This document shows, piece by piece, positions 1 through 5,534 of a stretch of DNA of 7,473 bases. The translations under genes were made by a program, and so were the position numbers. The DNA is from CAYZXK01 sp964482395 (GTDB lineage Bacteria; Planctomycetota; Phycisphaerae; UBA1845; Fen-1342). The notes below the pieces were generated by a model, which was not told the origin of the DNA, ran no database searches, and was given only the letters and a program-made list of their open reading frames with translations. The stretch spans positions 1 to 7,473 of the forward strand of contig CAYZXK010000223.1 in assembly GCA_964482395.1 (NCBI GenBank), written 5' to 3'. The number at the start of each line of letters is the position of its first letter. Positions within the stretch are counted from its first letter, which is position 1.

Positions 1-1
1 C

Positions 2-742
2 GTGGTCGACGCGGAGGAGTATGCCTGGATGGCGGCGGGCATTTGTGCCGGCATCTCGCTGCTTACCCAGGCGGCTGCCAGCATGTGGCCGGCGGCAATA
101 CGTGTCCCGCCGGCGATGGCTGGGCCGGCGTGGCGAGGCCCGGGCGTTGCGGGTGGTCCGCAGGCGTCGGAGCCGGTTGGGCCGGTGGGCGAGGCTCCGG
201 CGGCCGAAGCGATCTCGTCGTCCGCAGCCCCAGTGCCGCCGGTGGTGATCGCCGGAGCCCAGCCGTCGTTCGCGGGGCAAGCGGCCAGCGCGGGGCTGAG
301 CGTGCTGGGCAAGCTGTTGCTGCTGGCCGGACTACTGGCGGCCGCTTCGCATGTTTGGCTGCTATCGGCCGAACAGTCATTGGGCCGGGATGGGCAAGCA
401 GCTCGGTCAGGCGGCACGGTGAAGGACGACGGGACTTGGCCGGGTCTGGTAGTGGCCCCGCTGGCGACCGGCAGTCTGCTGCTGGTAATGGCCCGGCGGC
501 GCGACGGTGCCGGGCACATTGTCCGGGGGTGCTTGGGTTGCCTCCTGATGATGGGTGCCGGCCTGACGGCCATCCGGTGGGCGGAACTGCCGTTGACGGC
601 GGTCTGGGCTCACAAGAGCCTGGAGGTACTGCGTCCGCCGGCGATGTGGGGTCCGCTGGCCCTCATAGGGCTGTTGCTGGGCGCGGGCCTGCTGCTGCTG
701 GTTTGGCCCCGGCGGCGGACCAACCGGCCCATAGTTGTGTAG
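2..742 (+). CDS. Multi-pass membrane protein of unknown function, probably 5'-partial
   Basis: I do not recognise this protein. The frame is open from the window edge to a TAG at 740-742. The GTG at 2-4 may be the start, but the frame may continue upstream; an ATG at 29 is another option. From the GTG the product is 246 residues. Residues about 9-29 are moderately hydrophobic. Residues 36-95 are a low-complexity Ala/Pro/Gly-rich stretch, likely disordered. Four clearer membrane segments follow at about 98-120, 147-164, 174-192 and 215-235. Two of them end in triple-arginine clusters (165-167 and 237-239), consistent with positive-inside topology at those ends. The G/C-rich third positions agree with real coding. 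It is co-directional with the tRNA downstream and convergent with the - strand operon. No catalytic motif is visible. The frame is probably real, but the function is unknown. Confidence 0.62.
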   Translation: MVDAEEYAWMAAGICAGISLLTQAAASMWPAAIRVPPAMAGPAWRGPGVAGGPQASEPVGPVGEAPAAEAISSSAAPVPPVVIAGAQPSFAGQAASAGLSVLGKLLLLAGLLAAASHVWLLSAEQSLGRDGQAARSGGTVKDDGTWPGLVVAPLATGSLLLVMARRRDGAGHIVRGCLGCLLMMGAGLTAIRWAELPLTAVWAHKSLEVLRPPAMWGPLALIGLLLGAGLLLLVWPRRRTNRPIVV

Positions 743-834
743 CGCCACCGCTGTTGGGCGGCTGCGGCGGGGTAGTCAGGGCGGCGGGACGCAGCTTGGC
801 GGTTTTGCGTCAGACGTTGGGTCGGAGTTCAGGC

Positions 835-862
835 TTGACGGGGTGGGCCGGTCCGGTAGACT
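835..862 (+). promoter_or_regulatory. Putative sigma70-type promoter of the tRNA-Arg gene
   Basis: A TTGACG box (835-840, 5 of 6 matches to the -35 consensus) is followed after 16 bases by TAGACT (857-862, 4 of 6 matches to the -10 consensus, with the key T, A and final T kept). Transcription would start near 869, about 35 bases before the mature tRNA 5' end, a normal length for a 5' leader removed by RNase P. The position directly upstream of a tRNA on the same strand supports the call. It rests on sequence match alone. Confidence 0.55.
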
Positions 863-904
863 CGGGTTGTGGCGACTCGCCAGGCGGGTAGCAAGGTGAG
901 GTAG

Positions 905-978
905 GTTCCTGTAGCTCAACTGGATAGAGCGTCGGCCTCCGGAGCCGAAGGTTGCGGGTTCGAGTCCCGCCGGGAACG
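905..978 (+). tRNA. tRNA-Arg, anticodon CCG
   Basis: A complete cloverleaf can be folded by eye. The acceptor stem pairs 905-911 with 971-977, with one G-U pair at 910/972. T and A follow at 912-913. The D stem pairs 914-917 with 927-930, around a loop containing GG. The anticodon stem pairs 932-936 with 944-948 around loop 937-943, which places the anticodon CCG at 939-941. The variable loop is five bases, and the T stem pairs 954-958 with 966-970 around a TTCGAGT loop. The discriminator base is G978, acceptable for Arg. The anticodon reads CGG codons. The CCA end is not encoded (TTG follows), so a CCA-adding enzyme must complete it. A good promoter lies upstream. I see no Rho-independent terminator in the 36 bases before the convergent peptidase stop. 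Confidence 0.97.
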
Positions 979-1014
979 TTGCGGGGGAGCTCGTTTGAAC
1001 TGGGGCAGAACGGA

Positions 1015-2253
1015 TCAGGGCCAGTCTCGCGGGCCGCAGGAGAGCAGCAGCGGATCCCGGTTCAGGGGAGCACACTCCAGATAGGTGGCTACAGTGCGCT
1101 GGTTGACGGCCTCCACGGCAGCCAGGCGTTCGTGGGCGGTTCGGGGGCGGGCGTAGGTCAGCAGGTCGCCGGCCAGTTGCATCACCCGGGTGCGTGGGCT
1201 CTCGGCCTCCAGGGCCAGGTGGGTCCGGCGCTGGTTTTTGACGCGCCGCAGCTCTTCGGGCCGGACGCCATCGGCGGCCAGGCGTGCGACTTCGGTCCGG
1301 AGGGCCTCCAGCATCTGCTCGCAGCGTTCCGGCTGGCCGGTGGCATGCACGACCAGGAGCCCGCAGTCTTGATAAGCGACCCAGCTTGCCCCGGCTTCGG
1401 TGCAGATCCCCTTCTGGACGATATTCCAGTAGCAGCGTGAGTTGTGGCCGCCTAGCACGGTGACCAGGGCTTCGACCGTCTCTTCCAGGGGGTGTCCGCG
1501 GGGTATGGAGGGATAGAGCAAGAGCACCGACTGCTCCTGGAAGCGATCCAGCTTCAGCCGGTGCGGGCCGGTCGGCCAGGCCGGCGGCGTCTGGTTTGAG
1601 ACTCTGGGGGCGCTGCGGCCGGACCAGGCGGAGCAGTAGCGACCGGCCGCCGCGAAGACTGCCTCCGGCTCGATGGCACCGGCGGCGATGAGCGCAATAT
1701 TGTCGGGCGCGTATCGGACGCGGTGGTAGTCGCACAGCACGGCGTGCGGGAGTGCCTGGATGGTGGCTTTCTCCCCCAGGACTTCGTGGGCCAGCGGGTG
1801 CTTGCCGAAAACCACCTGGTGCAGGAAGTTCCAGACCTGGCGGTCGAAGCTATCGTCGTTCATGGCGATCTCTTCCAAAATGACCTGCCGCTCGGTCTCG
1901 AACTCGTCGGCCGGCAGAGTGGGCTGCATCAGGTCGGCCAGCAGTTCAATCTGCTCTTCCAGCCGGCCGGCGGGCACCCACCCATAGTAGATGGTGTGGT
2001 CTTTGCTGGTGTAGGCGTTGTAAATGCTCCCCAGCTCGTCGAAGCGGACGTTGACCTGGTGGCTGGTTCGCCGGGCGGTGCCCTTGAAGCACATGTGCTC
2101 CAGGAAGTGGCTCACCCCGTGTTCCGCAGGGGGCTCGTCCCGGGCCCCGGTGCGGACCAGGAATGCCGCGGCGGCCGAGCGCACCTGGGGCGTCACCTCG
2201 CACACAATGCGCAGGCCGCTGGGGAGCACATGTTCGACGAAGCTGGGCGACAT
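1015..2253 (-). CDS. M16 family zinc metallopeptidase (insulinase/processing-peptidase-like)
   Basis: The product has 412 residues, the usual size for an M16B subunit with two homologous domains. The N-terminal domain carries the inverted zinc motif HFLEH at 49-53: His49 and His53 bind zinc and Glu52 is the catalytic base. The third ligand, Glu127 or Glu128 in VILEEIAMND, lies about 74 residues later, as the family requires. The conserved segment with NAYTS and Asp85 (about 73-90) is also present. A segment near 174-200 (YHRVRYAPDNIALIAAG) marks the entry to the second, M16_C-type domain. There is no signal peptide, so the enzyme should be cytoplasmic and cut peptides or small unfolded proteins. 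The Arg/Tyr pair usual in the second domain (an RExxGLxY-like motif) is not evident at 278-285, where the sequence reads IVQKGICT. The gene lies 66 bases after the preceding co-directional gene. The ATG at 2253 is chosen because the sequence after it matches normal M16 N-termini; there is no convincing Shine-Dalgarno. The specific substrate is unknown. Confidence 0.93.
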   Translation of the reverse strand: MSPSFVEHVLPSGLRIVCEVTPQVRSAAAAFLVRTGARDEPPAEHGVSHFLEHMCFKGTARRTSHQVNVRFDELGSIYNAYTSKDHTIYYGWVPAGRLEEQIELLADLMQPTLPADEFETERQVILEEIAMNDDSFDRQVWNFLHQVVFGKHPLAHEVLGEKATIQALPHAVLCDYHRVRYAPDNIALIAAGAIEPEAVFAAAGRYCSAWSGRSAPRVSNQTPPAWPTGPHRLKLDRFQEQSVLLLYPSIPRGHPLEETVEALVTVLGGHNSRCYWNIVQKGICTEAGASWVAYQDCGLLVVHATGQPERCEQMLEALRTEVARLAADGVRPEELRRVKNQRRTHLALEAESPRTRVMQLAGDLLTYARPRTAHERLAAVEAVNQRTVATYLECAPLNRDPLLLSCGPRDWP

Positions 2254-2319
2254 GCGACAGATGGTATCGCGGGCAGGCGGGTGACGGAATGCGGCATCCG
2301 GCCCGTCCGGCGCGCGGCG

Positions 2320-5300
2320 TCACGAGGAGGTCGAGCGGGCCGTCGCTTTCAGCGGCAAGGGGCGGGCGGCGTCAGTGACCGCGTCGATCTTGACCGCGTA
2401 GCTGGTGCGGTTGGCGATGTCCTCATCCGTGATCAGATGCACATCCAGCAGGCCGTCGGTCCGGTATCCGGTCCGCAGGTAGTTCAGCTCGCTGAGGCAC
2501 AGGCTCCAGCCTTCCAGCCAGCGCAGCAACTGCTCCCGCTGCTCCGGGCTGCCGCGGAAGTGGATCAGAACGTCGATGTCGCTGGCCGGGCCGGCGGTGG
2601 CGTTCTTGACGCTGCCGAGCAGGTAGAAGCCGACCACGCCGAAGCGCTCTCCGTCCAGTTGGGCCGCGATCCGCTCGGCCATCCGGAGCCGCCAGCGCCA
2701 ATCCTGAGCCCGGGCCGGCTCCTGGGCCAGTCCCACTTCGTCGGTGAGCGGCAAGTCGGTGGTCGGCGGGGCCAGGGCCCCGACAGCTTCGTCCAGGTCG
2801 GCGTTCATCAGGACGTGCAGCACCTGACCATTGCTGGAGCGCGGCACGTCGATCACGCGGATCGTGTCGGCCAAGCCGGCGAACTCCGGGACCAGGCTGG
2901 CCAGGATGTTCTCCGCCCCGGCCAAAAAGCGCTCGTTGAACACCACGCCGTCTTCATCCGGGTACAACGGCAGGTAGCGGATCGAGGCCTCCACCAGGTC
3001 CTGGAAAAAGTGGGTGCCGAACGAGAGATCGGGGGTATAGTCTCCCTTCTTGCGGGCAATCTCCACCAGCAGCGAGGTGTTGTTGATGTCCGAGTAGGTT
3101 ACCCGAACCCCGAGCTTGATGTCCCCGCGGCTGCCCCAGCGGCCCGGTCCCATCAGGATGAATTGCCGCTTGGGCAACAGTTTGTTCAGCCGGCCTACCG
3201 CTCGACCCACGGCTACCAGCCGCTCCAGGCTGTCCAACCGGCTGTACCGCTCGGGATCGACGTAGACGATGTGAGTGGCCGGCGGAATCCGGCCGTTCGA
3301 GACGTACCGGTGGGCGGTGAAAATAACCCGCTCGGGCGGCAAGTCCCGGGGGATCGGGGCCGGCGCCGACCGCTGAGCCGGATTCTGGGCCCGACACTGG
3401 AGCAGATAAAGCTCCTGGCCGTCGTGGGCGAACTCGATGTCCACCGGCGTGCCCAACTTGCTTTCCAGCAGCGTCAGCAGCCCGCGAATCTGCTTCAGCA
3501 GCCTGGTCCGGGTCAGGACGCCCTCCAGGGTCACGACCAGATCGTCCCGATCGGGATCGATCTGCCCCCGCAGCGGCTGACGCAGGTTGCCATGCTCGTA
3601 GATCGATACCAGGTTCTCCAGTCCCGGCAGGTCGCGGCCGCATTGACGCAGGAAATCGCAGATTTTCACGGTCTCGAAGCGGTTGGCGGCCAGGTTGATC
3701 ACATCCATGTAGCGCGGCGAGTAGCGGACGATCTCGTCGACGGTGGCGTTGACCCGGAGGCCGGGCTGGCCGGGCGAGATCAGGATCGGATAGTCGTCGC
3801 CCACGCGATCCACCGCTCGGGTGCCCAGTCCGGGCACCAGCCGGGCCAGGCCGTCTTCCCGCCGGATCCGCGGGGACCAGCGGAACTCGTTGTGGCTGAA
3901 GGCCACCCCCGCGAAGATCGGCAGGTAATAGTTTGCCACCCGAGCGCCCACCACTTCCTGAATCAGGATCGCCATTCCCTCCTGGAAGTCCAGCAGGTTG
4001 CGCTCGGCCCGGTATTCGATCGGATCCGGACTGAAGGTCGACGCGTAGACTTCGGCGATCGCGTCCAGGAGGGCCGCCAGCCGCTCCGACTTGCTGCCCT
4101 GATTGGCCAGGAACAGGCTCTTGTACTTGCCCGAGAAGGCCGCCCCGAAGCGGTCTTCCAACAGGCTGCTGCTGCGGACGATCAGGGGCCGGTCGCCGAA
4201 GTCGTCCAGAGCCAGCGAAAGGCCCTTGACGATATCGGGCGGGAAGTGGGAGTGCTTGAAGAGCTGAATGATGTCGGGGTATTCCTGGCGGATTTCATCG
4301 GTGTCCTTGTACTTGTGGGTCAGCACGTCCTCCAGGTGGTTGACGTGGACGAACTCGTAAAGGGCGTCGGAGGTGATGTACCAGCTCCGCGGAACGCGGA
4401 CGTCGCTCAGGTCGGCCTCCGCTCCGTGGCGTCTGAGAATCTGCTGGGCCAGGAGGAGTCCGGCCCCTTTGCCCCCGATTTTTCCGTGCCCTTCGGCCGG
4501 GTAGATGGTTCGCTGTAGCAGCTCGTGGGCGTCCTTTAGATCCAGGTAGTTCTTGGCGACGTTGACGAATTCGAGCTGACCGGTCAGGAAGCGGTGCACC
4601 AGGGCTACCCGCAGGCCCTTCATAGCCGCGGGCGTGAGCTCTATCTCCCCATGGGTGGAATGGAGGTAGCGGTGAATCGCGTCCCGCACTTCGGCTATCG
4701 AGGTGTGGGCGTTCTCCAGAACGTTCACCAGGAAGCTGGCCCGGTCCTGCTTGATCCACTTGTGGATGCAGGAGACTATCTCATGGTCGCTGAGATGGGC
4801 CGCGGCCAGTCGGAAGGCTTCCTCGACCAGGGCCTCCTCGCAGGCCGGTTCGCCCCGGCGGGTGGGCTGGTTGACCTCTACTTCCAGGTCCGGGGGCTGG
4901 GCCGCGGCTCCCCGGCGCACGTGCTCCAGCAGGGCGTTGGCCTCCTGCACTCCGCTCCAGCACAGGTGGTTGATCATCTTGCGGGCGACTCGCAAAAGCA
5001 GATTGCGATCGGTGCGGTGCAGCAGATCGAGAATCACCGACCAGTCGCGATCGGTATGGGCTGCGGCCTCCCGTCGGGCGGAGCGCCACTCCTGCATCGC
5101 CTCCAGCAGCCGGCGATGGGTGATGTAGTTGCCGAGCCGGTCGGCGATGGTGTCGATGAGCTTGCGCTCCTCTTTGAGGAAAGGACCTTCGTCCGCGGCG
5201 GGGACCGGAGCGGTATAAGAGACCTCGACGCGGCCCACCGGCTGCCCCTGCACGCTGATCGTGGCGCTCTGAACCCAGGGGGTGGCGGTGAAACCGGGCG

Positions 5301-5517
5301 ACTGATAGACCTGATCGCCATAGATGATGCGGGCTTGGCACAGACCCGGGTACTGCCAGCCGGGCGGAATGACCTCGATCACTCCGCGCATCACCTCCTC
5401 CAGCGGCCCGCCTGAGTCGCTGAGCAGTTCCTCGACGTTGTAGAGGCAGGTCAGTTCCTTGGCCCGTTCAGTGAGGTCGCTGATAATGCTGTCGATCGTC
5501 TCGTGAGCGTCTGGCAT
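2320..5517 (-). CDS. Multidomain protein: GAF-like sensor, PPDK-type ATP-grasp, GRWGS/GTHFF module, nucleotidyltransferase
   Basis: The product has 1065 residues. Residues 1-140 resemble the GAF-like segment seen in some sensor kinases (GWQYP at 53-57, GPFLKEER at 111-118). Residues 155-335 are helical and unnamed, with NHLCW at 183-187. Residues about 340-712 match the PEP/pyruvate-binding domain of pyruvate phosphate dikinase: GGKGAGL at 348-354 (Lys350), VRSSSLLED at 447-455 (Arg448), ILIQEVVG at 517-524, and Asp693/Glu695/Gln707/Arg709. The spacing of these last four equals that of the known ATP-site residues of Clostridium symbiosum PPDK (321/323/335/337). A module at 786-841 has GRWGS and GTHFF. 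Residues 940-1050 form a Pol-beta-type nucleotidyltransferase: Gly968-Ser969, Asp980, Asp982 and probably Asp1025. The phosphohistidine and TIM-barrel domains of PEP synthase are absent, so it is not PEP synthase or PPDK. The start at 5517 has a good GAGGAAT ribosome site; an in-frame ATG at 5535 overlaps the upstream stop. The reaction is unknown; ATP binding is well supported. Confidence 0.93.
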   Translation of the reverse strand: MPDAHETIDSIISDLTERAKELTCLYNVEELLSDSGGPLEEVMRGVIEVIPPGWQYPGLCQARIIYGDQVYQSPGFTATPWVQSATISVQGQPVGRVEVSYTAPVPAADEGPFLKEERKLIDTIADRLGNYITHRRLLEAMQEWRSARREAAAHTDRDWSVILDLLHRTDRNLLLRVARKMINHLCWSGVQEANALLEHVRRGAAAQPPDLEVEVNQPTRRGEPACEEALVEEAFRLAAAHLSDHEIVSCIHKWIKQDRASFLVNVLENAHTSIAEVRDAIHRYLHSTHGEIELTPAAMKGLRVALVHRFLTGQLEFVNVAKNYLDLKDAHELLQRTIYPAEGHGKIGGKGAGLLLAQQILRRHGAEADLSDVRVPRSWYITSDALYEFVHVNHLEDVLTHKYKDTDEIRQEYPDIIQLFKHSHFPPDIVKGLSLALDDFGDRPLIVRSSSLLEDRFGAAFSGKYKSLFLANQGSKSERLAALLDAIAEVYASTFSPDPIEYRAERNLLDFQEGMAILIQEVVGARVANYYLPIFAGVAFSHNEFRWSPRIRREDGLARLVPGLGTRAVDRVGDDYPILISPGQPGLRVNATVDEIVRYSPRYMDVINLAANRFETVKICDFLRQCGRDLPGLENLVSIYEHGNLRQPLRGQIDPDRDDLVVTLEGVLTRTRLLKQIRGLLTLLESKLGTPVDIEFAHDGQELYLLQCRAQNPAQRSAPAPIPRDLPPERVIFTAHRYVSNGRIPPATHIVYVDPERYSRLDSLERLVAVGRAVGRLNKLLPKRQFILMGPGRWGSRGDIKLGVRVTYSDINNTSLLVEIARKKGDYTPDLSFGTHFFQDLVEASIRYLPLYPDEDGVVFNERFLAGAENILASLVPEFAGLADTIRVIDVPRSSNGQVLHVLMNADLDEAVGALAPPTTDLPLTDEVGLAQEPARAQDWRWRLRMAERIAAQLDGERFGVVGFYLLGSVKNATAGPASDIDVLIHFRGSPEQREQLLRWLEGWSLCLSELNYLRTGYRTDGLLDVHLITDEDIANRTSYAVKIDAVTDAARPLPLKATARSTSS
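2368..2700 (-). other. C-terminal Pol-beta-type nucleotidyltransferase domain of the 1065-residue protein
   Basis: This covers residues about 940-1050. The sequence YLLGSVKNATAGPASDIDVLI, around residues 965-985, has the family signature: a Gly-Ser pair, then two aspartates spaced DxD that hold the metal ions. A third acidic residue, Asp1025 in LLDVHLI, sits on the expected following strand. The domain resembles small MNT/KNT-type nucleotidyltransferases that attach AMP or another nucleotide to proteins or small molecules. The metal-binding residues look intact, so activity is plausible. The substrate cannot be read from sequence. Confidence 0.85.
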
Positions 5518-5520
5518 GAT

Positions 5521-5527
5521 ATTCCTC
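5521..5527 (-). promoter_or_regulatory. Ribosome binding site selecting the 5517 start
   Basis: Read on the - strand, GAGGAAT lies just before the ATG at 5517; its GAGGA core ends five bases from the start codon. The alternative ATG at 5535, which forms a TGATG with the stop of the upstream gene, has only a weak GGGGTGAT upstream. The 5517 start is therefore preferred, although translational coupling from 5535 is possible and would add six residues. Confidence 0.6.
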
Positions 5528-5534
5528 GGCGGCA

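Noticed and set aside
788..811. A six-base inverted repeat (GACGCA...TGCGTC) with a 12-base loop downstream of the membrane protein gene
   Set aside because: Considered as a terminator, but the stem is short, the loop is long and no T tract follows; chance is likely in this base composition.
952..1440. A 162-codon + strand frame starting inside the tRNA
   Set aside because: It begins within the T arm of the tRNA and then runs antisense to the peptidase; a shadow frame.
1723..4518. A 931-codon open frame on the + strand opposite the peptidase and the large ATP-grasp gene
   Set aside because: It runs antisense to two genes with clear family motifs. Its product is a Gln/Val/Asp/Arg-rich mirror of their codons with no recognisable domain, as expected in GC-rich DNA where antisense frames rarely meet stop codons.
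2320..5517. Annotation of the large gene as phosphoenolpyruvate synthase (ppsA)
   Set aside because: Only the N-terminal ATP-binding domain matches. The phosphohistidine motif and the PEP-binding barrel are absent and the protein ends in a nucleotidyltransferase domain.
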